DNA of 64,000 nucleotides, from NCBI RefSeq assembly GCF_023914155.1, contig NZ_JAMWYS010000024.1, positions 1-64,000 of the forward strand, given 5' to 3'. Of this stretch, positions 30,706 through 39,913 are shown one piece after another; the stretch's first letter is position 1; each line of letters opens with the position of its first letter. Below the pieces are notes generated by a model. It was not told the origin of the DNA. It saw only the letters and a program-made list of their open reading frames with translations, and did no database searches. The DNA is from Solitalea agri (GTDB taxonomy: Bacteria; Bacteroidota; Bacteroidia; Sphingobacteriales; Sphingobacteriaceae). The position numbers and the translations under genes are program-made.

Positions 30706-33435
30706 TTAAGTTATTGCGTTTAAAACATAAGCTGTGGTTTCTTTTATTACATAGGGCCCTTGAGAATAAGTTTCCAACGACAGCTTTTTAAGAAATCCAT
30801 AATCTTTATTTTGCCATGAGCTGTAAATGCATACAGATTTTGTCCATGGATTGAATTCATTAGCATGAGTAAATACAATTTTATTAAACATGGAATCAAT
30901 TGCTTGTGTTTTGTAGGCCTTTCGGGTATCATCAGGATCGATTACATGGTCAAAAAGCACATTTAACTCTTTAGTAATTCGTTGCGGTAGCACCATTTCC
31001 AAAATTTCGATGGCATTGTATAGTTTCGAGCTATCCCCTACCTCAATCAGTTCCAATATTCGGTTCACTTCATTTCTGTCGTAAAGAAGGCAACAAATCC
31101 TCAAACAAGTTTCCAGATCGCTACGTATTTCACTGTGAAGAGAATTCCGTACCAAAACATGATTGTTAAACTGTTGAATTGAATGGTAATACTCAAGTTT
31201 ATTTCTTGAGCTTTGAAAACAATTATCAAGCAAAATATTAATCAACGAAATCTCTTTCGCACTAAAAGGTTTGTACTCCTTTCGCCAAAGCGAGTAAACG
31301 ATTTTATCAATGTGTTCGGGAAAAGACTTAATGGCCGCAAGGAGGTAGTTTGTTGAATTATCGCCTTTCATTTTGCCAGCCAAACGAATCAATTCCGAAG
31401 AATAATCAGCGGCAACTTCATCATTTATATCTTCAAACAATTCATCTCCATATTGAAGTAATCCCTGCAAGGCGATGTATTTTTCGGTAGGCCTGTTTAA
31501 CATATTCAAAATTTCGGGAAGTGTTTTTTGAACTTTGAGTTTACAAGATGCTACTATTGCCGAACGCTTTACAGAAGAGTCTTCATCGTCAATCAACTGT
31601 TCAATTGCAGCGGTAAACCTTACATTTTTCAGTTCGCTTATTATTTTTACGGCCAATTCCCTTTCCGCAGCAATATTCGATTGGATCAAATTATTCAATT
31701 CATTTCCAGCCACTATTAAATGACTGAACTCTTCCTGGTTGAGTAAACTTATAATTACCACTTTTCTGATCGGATATTCGAGATGATCTATACGACCTGC
31801 CAGCTCGTGCAAATAATCCAAGTCGTATTTACAGATAATCGCCGTTAATTTTTGCCTGATTTCAATATCCGGTTCCTTGTCTGCCAAGCGCTTTAACAGA
31901 TTCATATCAACACCATCCGCTTTCTTTAACTCAGATAAAACATACCGTTTTACATCTGAATCGTTTCCCAGTAATTGTTGATGAAGTAAGTTTACAAATT
32001 CAGGATGTTCGGCCTTGCCAAGCAATTTAAGCGCATATATAACTTCTGATTTGGTACCGTTATAAATTTTATCCAATAAAATGTCCAATGATTTTTTATC
32101 GTTCAGATAAACATCTTCACTGCTGAATATTCCTTTTCTTATCGATTGATGCAGCGTATGCAAATAGGTCTTCTTTACATATAAAATAATAACTGCCCAT
32201 GCAACGAGGTTCAGCAGCACAATAATGATGGTAAGTAAAATGCTAACATTGATCCCCAAACGATTCATAAATATTAAGGAAAGCCCTACAATAATTAATG
32301 ACGGAGGCAGCATATAACCCTTAGAAATGAGGTGGCCATGCAGTCTTAACTTCTCTTTTAAAGGCTGAAATAAAATGAAGAAAATGGGTTCCTGCATAGT
32401 TGAACGCAATACTTCGGTAATTAAAACCATTCCTCCAAAAACATAAATGATCAGGTTTGCTCGTTGATCAAGCACAAAAAAGATCAGACAAAAGAATAAT
32501 AAAATAGCTGGTGTTATAAAAAGGGCTTTGATAACGCCCCAATGTTCAATTACCCGACTAGTGATCAGTAATTTCAGAGCAAGTGCTATTATTCGGCCGA
32601 TGGCAAAAAATGTAGCAATAAAAGCAGCCAAAGAGGCAATATCTTCATACTTCATTTTCACATGCGACAGGAAAGTGAAGTCGATAAAATTAAATACGTT
32701 ATAACTTAGAATAGTTAATATGGAGATGCTAAAAATAAGCTCGTTCTTAAAAAAAACAGTTATTAAACCCTTTTGTTGAGGAGCAGCCGCTTGATGCTGA
32801 TAATGACTTTCATGCGAATTGAATTTAATAGAATCCCAGTTTCGCTGTTTTACCGATTTATTGAAGAACCACAACCCCATTAAAAGCGATGCAACTGAAA
32901 ACCAAAGTAAATGAGTAAGGCCAACTAAAGGAATTAACAAAGGTGCTGAAAGATATCCTATCAGTTTTGCGGGTATATCCCCTGCACCAATAATTGAGAA
33001 CACCCTTTTACTTTCTCTTACATTAAATAACTGCGATACCAGCCCCCAGTAAGTATATCCATTAAGCATATAAAACAAAATGGACCATACCATGAGCATA
33101 AAAATAAAACTACCCGAATGCTGCAGATATAAACCAGCCCAAAGCACAACTAAAACAGCTATAGAAAATACCACAATGTATTTCAGCAGGTTGAGTGGTG
33201 ACAATCGGTGTTCTAACTTTTCATAGCCGAGATTCAACAAAAACAAAAAGGCTGCAATTGTTAAATAAGCATAAGGCAGCAATTGTATGGAAAGCGATTT
33301 TAAGAATAAGGTATAGGCGATAATATTGACATAGGAAATAGCAATGCCTATAAATATTTGAACCCGCAACAAATCAAAAATATAGGCCGATTCTGACACC
33401 TTTATATTAAGGACACTTAATACCCTGTTTCTCAT
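30706..33435 (-). CDS. NTT/MFS-like membrane transporter with C-terminal HEAT repeats
   Basis: The 909-residue protein has about 12 membrane helices in residues 1-430 (for example IFIGIAISYVNIIAYTLFL and FIFMLMVWSILFYMLNGY). The segment LFNVRESKRVFSIIGAGDIP resembles the ATP/ADP-translocase-like (NTT) branch of the major facilitator fold. Residues about 440-900 are alpha-helical HEAT/Armadillo repeats (LLGNDSDVKRYVLSELKKA, DEDSSVKRSAIVASCKLKV). A cytoplasmic regulatory or scaffold role for the HEAT part is an inference. The small cNMP-binding protein encoded 6 bp downstream probably works with it. The substrate is unknown; nucleotide exchange is not expected in a free-living cell, and I would not assign it. 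Confidence 0.85.
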   Translation of the reverse strand: MRNRVLSVLNIKVSESAYIFDLLRVQIFIGIAISYVNIIAYTLFLKSLSIQLLPYAYLTIAAFLFLLNLGYEKLEHRLSPLNLLKYIVVFSIAVLVVLWAGLYLQHSGSFIFMLMVWSILFYMLNGYTYWGLVSQLFNVRESKRVFSIIGAGDIPAKLIGYLSAPLLIPLVGLTHLLWFSVASLLMGLWFFNKSVKQRNWDSIKFNSHESHYQHQAAAPQQKGLITVFFKNELIFSISILTILSYNVFNFIDFTFLSHVKMKYEDIASLAAFIATFFAIGRIIALALKLLITSRVIEHWGVIKALFITPAILLFFCLIFFVLDQRANLIIYVFGGMVLITEVLRSTMQEPIFFILFQPLKEKLRLHGHLISKGYMLPPSLIIVGLSLIFMNRLGINVSILLTIIIVLLNLVAWAVIILYVKKTYLHTLHQSIRKGIFSSEDVYLNDKKSLDILLDKIYNGTKSEVIYALKLLGKAEHPEFVNLLHQQLLGNDSDVKRYVLSELKKADGVDMNLLKRLADKEPDIEIRQKLTAIICKYDLDYLHELAGRIDHLEYPIRKVVIISLLNQEEFSHLIVAGNELNNLIQSNIAAERELAVKIISELKNVRFTAAIEQLIDDEDSSVKRSAIVASCKLKVQKTLPEILNMLNRPTEKYIALQGLLQYGDELFEDINDEVAADYSSELIRLAGKMKGDNSTNYLLAAIKSFPEHIDKIVYSLWRKEYKPFSAKEISLINILLDNCFQSSRNKLEYYHSIQQFNNHVLVRNSLHSEIRSDLETCLRICCLLYDRNEVNRILELIEVGDSSKLYNAIEILEMVLPQRITKELNVLFDHVIDPDDTRKAYKTQAIDSMFNKIVFTHANEFNPWTKSVCIYSSWQNKDYGFLKKLSLETYSQGPYVIKETTAYVLNAIT

Positions 33436-33984
33436 ATAATTAAATATACAAAACCAGACCGATAATTATGACCGTCAATTTTAAAGAAAAAAACTTCAGC
33501 AAGTTATTATCAAATCATCAACAGTTAACTTAGAAAACGCCATTTTTTTTGTTAAAAGCAACAAAACCACACTTTTACAACCCAAGAACAGCAAATACAC
33601 AACTCAAAATAGCTTACTTTATTAGTTTTCATAGAAAGAAGATGACCCAAAATGAGTTGTTTTCAATATTTATATCCCGATAATATATTTTATCATTCAC
33701 TTTTAACCCATTTTAGAGATTAAGCCGTTTAAAAACCATCAAATTATGATTACCACAAAAACATGTTGCACCACCTAAAAAACAAAAAAAATTCATAAAT
33801 TAAATCCATTGTAATGTAATCATCAATCGACTCCTACCGTTCGTCCTTAGCCGATAATTTAAAAGAAACCAGTACGCTTTTATTAAAAACTGCCATTTGC
33901 TTTCATCCTATCTCCTAAACTGGTTTTGTTTTCTTTTAATTTTTCAATTAATATCCCAATGGATATAATTAAAACTGCTCTCAA
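33436..33984. other. Divergent intergenic region with a possible stem-loop
   Basis: This 549-bp gap contains no credible ORF. AAACCAGT (33865-33872) and ACTGGTTT (33918-33925) can pair around a 45-nt loop, with A-rich and T-rich extensions, about 60 bp before the protease start. It could be a leader structure or a remnant; no -7 box stood out on either strand. Confidence 0.4.
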
Positions 33985-36900
33985 ATGAAAATATCTGCCA
34001 GCGAAAAGACTTATTTGCCATCTAACCGCTTTTGCAAGTTAATCTTGCTTTCCATTAATTTGTTTTTGTTGCTTTCAATTTCGGCAAAAGGGCAAAACTT
34101 AGCGATAAATGATTTTGTAGTTTTTGGAGGAAATCCAAGTATCCATGGATCGGCGGCTGCCGATTTTTCGGTTATACTAGGCAGCGGTTCTTCTGTTTAT
34201 GGAGGATCTGTAGGAAGCTCAAAGCTGATAAAAACCATTGGAGGAGTACAGTTCACAAGCAACTTGATTTCGGATGGAACAATTTACCTTGCCAATGGCA
34301 ATAGCGTTTTGGGAACAATTGCTGCTGCCAACTCTGCTTCATCCAAAGAAATTATCTTTAAAACAGGAACCAACCAGTATTTCAAAAAAAATATCGACAT
34401 AAACGGATCGATATTCATAAGAGGGGGTAAAGTTTTAGGAAAAGTAACATACCCTAAGGGTAGCACCTATTCAGGGCCTATACCTGCGGGTGGAAAAAAA
34501 ATGGGAACGCCAACATTAACTGCTATCCCCCAATTACCAGCAATAACCGTTTTTCCGGATGCAGGCATTGCAAAAGTCACCTCAACTCAAATTATTACTC
34601 CCGGCTGCTACAATGCCATGGAGCTTAAAGGAGGTCAAACCATTACATTTTCGGGAGCAGGCACTTATACCTTCAGCAGTATTAAAAACACAGGTACTAC
34701 TCCTAATAAATTCATTTTCGATTTAAAAGACAACCCAGGTGGTACAATTAAAATTTACGTTCACGGCGATATTGATTTAAATATCACACAAGTTGATTTT
34801 GTTAACGGTTGTGACGCTTCAAAAATATATACCGAAACACATGGGATTGGTACCAGTTGCAAACTAGGCAATTATGCCTTTACGATAAACAATTACAGCA
34901 GTTCAAGCCGTTGTTCGGAATGGTTTGGTACCGTTTGGGCTCCTTACGGAGGCATAAACATTGGCAGCACTGCAGGTAGGTCAACCATTACCGGCGCACT
35001 TTGGAGTGCTACAAAAGTGAATATTCAATGCGGTGTAAAAATCACTTATGCTCCATTTATTGAATGTACTAAGCCAATCGCCAATGCAGGTGCTGATGTT
35101 AATTTCACCTGCCCTCAAACACAGGTTCAGCTTAACGGCTCTTGTTTAACCCCTAATGTTCAATTCTCATGGAAAGCAATTGATGGCGGAAATATTCTTT
35201 CGGGAGCCAATACCGCTAAACCGATAGTTAATAAAAAAGGCCGATACATATTAACCGTTACTAATCCTAAAGGCGGTTGTACTGGTTCCGATACAGTTAC
35301 CGTAACCTATACGCCGTGTATCTTGCCCTATTATCCACCACCTGAAAATGGAAAGGCAAACGAACTTATTGGAGCTGAGCTTGCCGCCCTTGCCGCATTT
35401 GGAGACAGTGTGCATGACCCTCAACAGAATATTTTCATTTTAAACAGCGACAGTGTTTGGGTAGAGGTAATTGTGAAGGAAGGCCGATACCAACAAGCAC
35501 TTACATTGTTAACATCCAATGAGTTTGGCCTTACCAACTTAATAGACAACGGCAATTCTCAATTTATAATTTCCGGTAAAATGCCCGTTAGAAACCTGGA
35601 AAAACTAAATCAACAGGATGCGGAGATAAACTATTGCCGGCCGTTGTTCCCGGCGATTTCAGGTGCCGGTATTGCCAATACGCAGGGTGATGCTGCTTTA
35701 AGGAGCAACTTTTTACGAAACGGATATGGATTAGACGGCGACAGTATTAAAGTGGGTGTTTTATCAGATAGTTATAACACGCTACCGGGCAATCCTGCGG
35801 CAGTAGATGTAGCCAACGGTGATTTACCGGGCATTACCAACCCCGATTTTACTGACCCAGTGGAGGTTTTTGGCGAATATCCATTTGGCAGAAGATCTGA
35901 TGAGGGTCGAGCTATGTTGCAGATCATACATGATATAGCACCAAAAGCTAAACTGGCTTTTAGAACCGGATTTGTGAGTGCAGGAGACTTGGCACAAGGC
36001 ATACGCGAACTACAGCAAGCTAATTGCGATGTAATGGTGGATGATGTTACTTTTATCACAGAGCCTTTCTTTCAGGATGGTGTGGTTACTCAAGCTGTAA
36101 ATGAAGTGAGTGCTTTAGGAGTGGCCTATTTTACCTCTGCCGGAAACTTTGGTAACAAATCTTATCAGGCAACATTTAATCCCGCGCCCTCACCCCCAGG
36201 TCTTACCGGATCAGCCCATAATTTCGGAGGAGGAGATGTGCTTCAGAATATTTCATTGCAACCTGGAACTTATACAATTGTTTTACAATGGCAGGACCCT
36301 ATTTATTCATTGGGGCAAACCGAGACAGGAACGGTTAATGATCTTGATATATACCTAACCGACGATAGCGGATCGACACTTTTTGGCTTTAACAGAGATA
36401 ATCTGGGTGGCGACCCAATCGAAATATTGCCATTTACAGTAACCATGGCAACCACCACCAATATCTTAATAAACCGGGCAGCAGGAACAGGAAATGTTGC
36501 GTTGAAATACATTATTTTCAGAGGCGAGGCTACGATAAACGAGTATAATGCCGGAACATCCACCATTATAGGACAAGCCAATGCTCCGGCGGCATTCACT
36601 ATCGGAGCTGTGCGTTATTCGCAAACTCCTGCAGCAGGAATTAATCCTCCCTTAATTGAAAGCTATTCATCAGTTGGTGGCCCAATTACTATTAACGGTA
36701 TACCAAGAAACAAACCTGACTTTACCGCTCCTGACGGTATTAACACCTCTGTTAATCTAGGTTCAATAGACTATGAAGGCGATGGGCTTCCTAATTTCTT
36801 TGGTACTTCTGCCGCTGCGCCACACGCAGCTGCTGTTGCTGCATTGATGAAGCAAGCCAGAAAGCGTTACTTCAATGAAAACTATAACAACGCAGATTTA

Positions 36901-39900
36901 AAAGCCCTTTTTGCAAGCACTGCACTTGACATGAACACCCCAGGTTTCGATTATATCAGCGGAAACGGTTTTATGAGAGCGGATGTGGCTATTCAGTCGT
37001 TTGCTGCTGCCAAACCGGAGTTAATCCGTCTAATTGTTCCTGAAAACATTACCCCCGGACCAGACGACTTTACCCTGCAATTACGTGCAAAATATATTAG
37101 TCCTGATACCAAAGTATTATTCAGAGATGACACTCTTACTACCGCTTACGTAAACGATAGTACCGCAACCGCTGCTATACCCCAATTTACGGGCAACCCG
37201 ACCATTAGAGCGTTTACCCCTTCACGAACTCCTACCGGAAGAGATGGTGGTATTTCTAACTCGATTACCTTTTTTGAAATTCAAAAGAAAAATATTACGA
37301 TAACAGCCGACAATAAAACTATTAAGTATGGCGAGAAGCTGCCAGTGTTTACTGCCAAAATTAGAGTAGATGGAAAACCATTGGATAGTTCGGGTTTAAC
37401 GCTAACAGATATCGGCCTCGACAGCATTGTTTTCACTACTCCTGCGACAAGTACGAGCAATGTCAACAATTATATTCTCAAAGCTTCCCGAACGTTTAAC
37501 CCCGACATTCCGGCTGACGCAGGTTTTACAGAGCTTTATAATTACAATTTTATCGATGGATTTATTTCTATTCAAAAAATGCCGCTGACTGTCACTCCAA
37601 GAGATACCACCCTTACTTATGGAGAAAAAGTAGGCGATATTCATTTTAATTATCAATTCGATCCTTCTGTTGTTCTTGATGATCCAGAAGCTTTGATGGA
37701 CACTGTGCTAAATTATCACCAGGAACAACTAGCCAACGATTATATTGGTTTAATAAATAGCCGGGCGGTAGCAATTGTGAATGGACGCGCAGTTCCGATT
37801 GTAAACGGACAAGAAGTTAGTATTGAAAACGGAAGGGCCGTTGCAATTGTGAATGGAAGGGCCGTAGCGATAGTAAACTCACAAGGAATAACAATTGTAA
37901 ACGGAAGAGCGGTTCCAATAGTTAATAATTTAGTGGATACGCAATTGTCAGATCTAAGCTTTTTAACTACTGAAAAAACACTTGAAGGAGCGCGGCAGGT
38001 AACCAATCAGAAGATTGTAAACGGAAATATTATTTCCCAAACAAGTAATATCATCGACATAACCCAGGAGTCGGTGCTTGATTTTAACATCAATTCAGGT
38101 CAAACATACATGCTAAATTCAATAACCAATGTGAGTCCGCGTGGGTTAATTGATCTGGATTCATATACAAATAAACGAGCCGTAACCATTGTCAACGGAA
38201 GAGCCGTTGCAATTGTAAATGGTTTAGAAATTACAGAAGTAAATGGTAGGGCTGTGACCATTGTTAACGGAAGGGCTGTAACTATTGTTAATGGTCAGGC
38301 CGTTCCAATCGTAAATAGTGAGGATAAAACTGCTATAATTATTGACGAACAAGAAATCGGGCTGGGATTGAATGGACTATTAAAATCGTTGAACATGGTT
38401 ACGGGTATAAATAACGGCCTGAATTACATTATTCCGGGAGCTTTGCGTAATGATAATTTTGAAATTTCGTATGGTTTAGGAAAACTGACCATTTTACCCG
38501 TCCCTATCAGTATTACAGCCAGAGATACCAGTAAATCATATGGACAGGCAATTACATTAAACCCTAAAGCATTTTCAATAAGCGACGGCACCTTAATGTT
38601 TGATGATTCGATAAAAACCGTGACACTGAGCAGTACGGGTACAACTGCCTCTGCATCGGCAGGCCAATACCCCATAGTACCGAGCGCAGCTGTTGGAAGT
38701 GATAACACAGCATTATCTAACTATAACATTGCTTATATAAATGGAACGCTTAGCGTGGGTAAAGCAACATTGAAGGTGAAAGCTAACGATGCTTTTAAAG
38801 AGTATGGCAATCCAAACCCAACTTTTACGGCAACATTTAAGGGATTTTTAAATGGACAAACCTTTGAAACTAGCGAAATTACTGGTGCACTAGCATTTTC
38901 AACGCCTGCAACCCAATTTAGCAATGTTGGTATTTATCCGATTTTAGTTTCAATTGGAACATTGGCCTCTACCAATTACACCTTCGATTTTACCGATTGC
39001 AACGCTAAATTAACCATTAACAAAGCGCCTTTAAACATAATTGCAGATAACAAGGTAATTAATCAGGGAGACCCGTTGCCTAAATTCACCGCCCAGTTTA
39101 TAACCTTAAAGGCTGGCGAAACTCCAACATTAACGTTCACATTAAGTCCGTACTACAAGGGCAAAGTAGGTCAGTACAGTATTATCCCATCTGCTTGCAG
39201 TTTTCCTACATCATCAAACTATACTATTACTTATACCAATGGTACTTTGTATGTAAATCCGGATTGCAGATACGCCAAAAAACTACGTATTTATCTTGAT
39301 TGCGTTGAAGAAGTTTCTGGAACTGCAAACTATAAATACGTTGCCCATTTTAAATGTGAAAACCCCAATTCTTCATCCGTTTATATAGAAAAAGGCATCG
39401 ACAATCAGATTATGACAAGTGGTCAGTTCGACGATAGTTTATTACCACAATTTTTCGCTTCAGGAATAACCACCTTTGACATTCTTTTTGACGGAAAAAC
39501 CTTGTACTGGCAAATAAACACGATAGAAAGCAATAAAAAGACTGCAATTGCTGGTACTGCGAGCTCCTCATCGGCCCGTTGCCATAAAACCCAAGATTAT
39601 GCTTCATCACAACAAGGCAATGTAAACTCATGGGGAAGTAGTAACGGAACAGATTTAAAGATGAGCTTATCCGTTTATCCTAATCCGGCTAAAACCCTGG
39701 TAACCATTAAATGGGAAAACGATGTTTTAAATACCAAAACATGCCTGATGTACGATATGTATGGGCAATTATATCCAGTTAAGATTACCCAAAAAATTAA
39801 TGATAGTTCATTTGAAATTGACATGACTGGCTTAAGGGAAGGCTTGTATTATTTACGTGTGACCGGAAACAGTGGGTATAAATTCGGACGAATAATTAAG

Positions 39901-39906
39901 GAATAA
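33985..39906 (+). CDS. Secreted subtilase-like mosaic protein with MBG domains and T9SS type A sorting domain
   Basis: The 1973-residue protein has a signal peptide near residues 20-38, then a beta-rich surface domain (to about 375) and a PKD/Ig-like domain (about 375-450). The S8-like peptidase domain follows: Asp595 in GVLSDS, Asn721 in TSAGNFG (oxyanion hole) and Ser942 in FGTSAAAPHAA. Where subtilisins have His there is Glu640 in DEGRAMLQIIHDIAP. Several MBG-type domains follow (about 1109-1750), the second interrupted by two octapeptide arrays. The last 80 residues are a T9SS type A sorting domain (LSVYPNPAKTLVTIKW, LREGLYYLRV). It is expected outside the cell or on its surface. An adenylate cyclase gene starts 7 bp downstream. 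Whether the peptidase is active, and its substrate, are unknown. Confidence 0.9.
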   Translation: MKISASEKTYLPSNRFCKLILLSINLFLLLSISAKGQNLAINDFVVFGGNPSIHGSAAADFSVILGSGSSVYGGSVGSSKLIKTIGGVQFTSNLISDGTIYLANGNSVLGTIAAANSASSKEIIFKTGTNQYFKKNIDINGSIFIRGGKVLGKVTYPKGSTYSGPIPAGGKKMGTPTLTAIPQLPAITVFPDAGIAKVTSTQIITPGCYNAMELKGGQTITFSGAGTYTFSSIKNTGTTPNKFIFDLKDNPGGTIKIYVHGDIDLNITQVDFVNGCDASKIYTETHGIGTSCKLGNYAFTINNYSSSSRCSEWFGTVWAPYGGINIGSTAGRSTITGALWSATKVNIQCGVKITYAPFIECTKPIANAGADVNFTCPQTQVQLNGSCLTPNVQFSWKAIDGGNILSGANTAKPIVNKKGRYILTVTNPKGGCTGSDTVTVTYTPCILPYYPPPENGKANELIGAELAALAAFGDSVHDPQQNIFILNSDSVWVEVIVKEGRYQQALTLLTSNEFGLTNLIDNGNSQFIISGKMPVRNLEKLNQQDAEINYCRPLFPAISGAGIANTQGDAALRSNFLRNGYGLDGDSIKVGVLSDSYNTLPGNPAAVDVANGDLPGITNPDFTDPVEVFGEYPFGRRSDEGRAMLQIIHDIAPKAKLAFRTGFVSAGDLAQGIRELQQANCDVMVDDVTFITEPFFQDGVVTQAVNEVSALGVAYFTSAGNFGNKSYQATFNPAPSPPGLTGSAHNFGGGDVLQNISLQPGTYTIVLQWQDPIYSLGQTETGTVNDLDIYLTDDSGSTLFGFNRDNLGGDPIEILPFTVTMATTTNILINRAAGTGNVALKYIIFRGEATINEYNAGTSTIIGQANAPAAFTIGAVRYSQTPAAGINPPLIESYSSVGGPITINGIPRNKPDFTAPDGINTSVNLGSIDYEGDGLPNFFGTSAAAPHAAAVAALMKQARKRYFNENYNNADLKALFASTALDMNTPGFDYISGNGFMRADVAIQSFAAAKPELIRLIVPENITPGPDDFTLQLRAKYISPDTKVLFRDDTLTTAYVNDSTATAAIPQFTGNPTIRAFTPSRTPTGRDGGISNSITFFEIQKKNITITADNKTIKYGEKLPVFTAKIRVDGKPLDSSGLTLTDIGLDSIVFTTPATSTSNVNNYILKASRTFNPDIPADAGFTELYNYNFIDGFISIQKMPLTVTPRDTTLTYGEKVGDIHFNYQFDPSVVLDDPEALMDTVLNYHQEQLANDYIGLINSRAVAIVNGRAVPIVNGQEVSIENGRAVAIVNGRAVAIVNSQGITIVNGRAVPIVNNLVDTQLSDLSFLTTEKTLEGARQVTNQKIVNGNIISQTSNIIDITQESVLDFNINSGQTYMLNSITNVSPRGLIDLDSYTNKRAVTIVNGRAVAIVNGLEITEVNGRAVTIVNGRAVTIVNGQAVPIVNSEDKTAIIIDEQEIGLGLNGLLKSLNMVTGINNGLNYIIPGALRNDNFEISYGLGKLTILPVPISITARDTSKSYGQAITLNPKAFSISDGTLMFDDSIKTVTLSSTGTTASASAGQYPIVPSAAVGSDNTALSNYNIAYINGTLSVGKATLKVKANDAFKEYGNPNPTFTATFKGFLNGQTFETSEITGALAFSTPATQFSNVGIYPILVSIGTLASTNYTFDFTDCNAKLTINKAPLNIIADNKVINQGDPLPKFTAQFITLKAGETPTLTFTLSPYYKGKVGQYSIIPSACSFPTSSNYTITYTNGTLYVNPDCRYAKKLRIYLDCVEEVSGTANYKYVAHFKCENPNSSSVYIEKGIDNQIMTSGQFDDSLLPQFFASGITTFDILFDGKTLYWQINTIESNKKTAIAGTASSSSARCHKTQDYASSQQGNVNSWGSSNGTDLKMSLSVYPNPAKTLVTIKWENDVLNTKTCLMYDMYGQLYPVKITQKINDSSFEIDMTGLREGLYYLRVTGNSGYKFGRIIKE
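37750..38319 (+). repeat. Two arrays of a 24-bp octapeptide repeat (IVNGRAVx) inside an MBG domain
   Basis: At 37750-37929 seven octads plus a partial one follow each other: LINSRAVA, IVNGRAVP, IVNGQEVS, IENGRAVA, IVNGRAVA, IVNSQGIT, IVNGRAVP, IVNN. At 38164-38319 six more plus a partial occur: YTNKRAVT, IVNGRAVA, IVNGLEIT, EVNGRAVT, IVNGRAVT, IVNGQAVP, IVNS. The arrays correspond to residues about 1256-1315 and 1394-1445 and are separated by about 78 non-repetitive residues. Strict 8-residue periodicity with alternating hydrophobic positions suggests a short-rung beta-solenoid or stacked hairpins. Codon use varies between copies, so the peptide is conserved more than the DNA. Confidence 0.95.
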
Positions 39907-39913
39907 TGCCTAT

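Noticed and set aside
33436-33984. Riboswitch or small RNA upstream of the protease
   Set aside because: Only one 8-bp stem with a long loop is seen; no known riboswitch core was recognised.
37740-38006. Minus-strand 88-codon ORF with repeated PFTIATA
   Set aside because: It is the antisense shadow of the octapeptide array, with no independent support.
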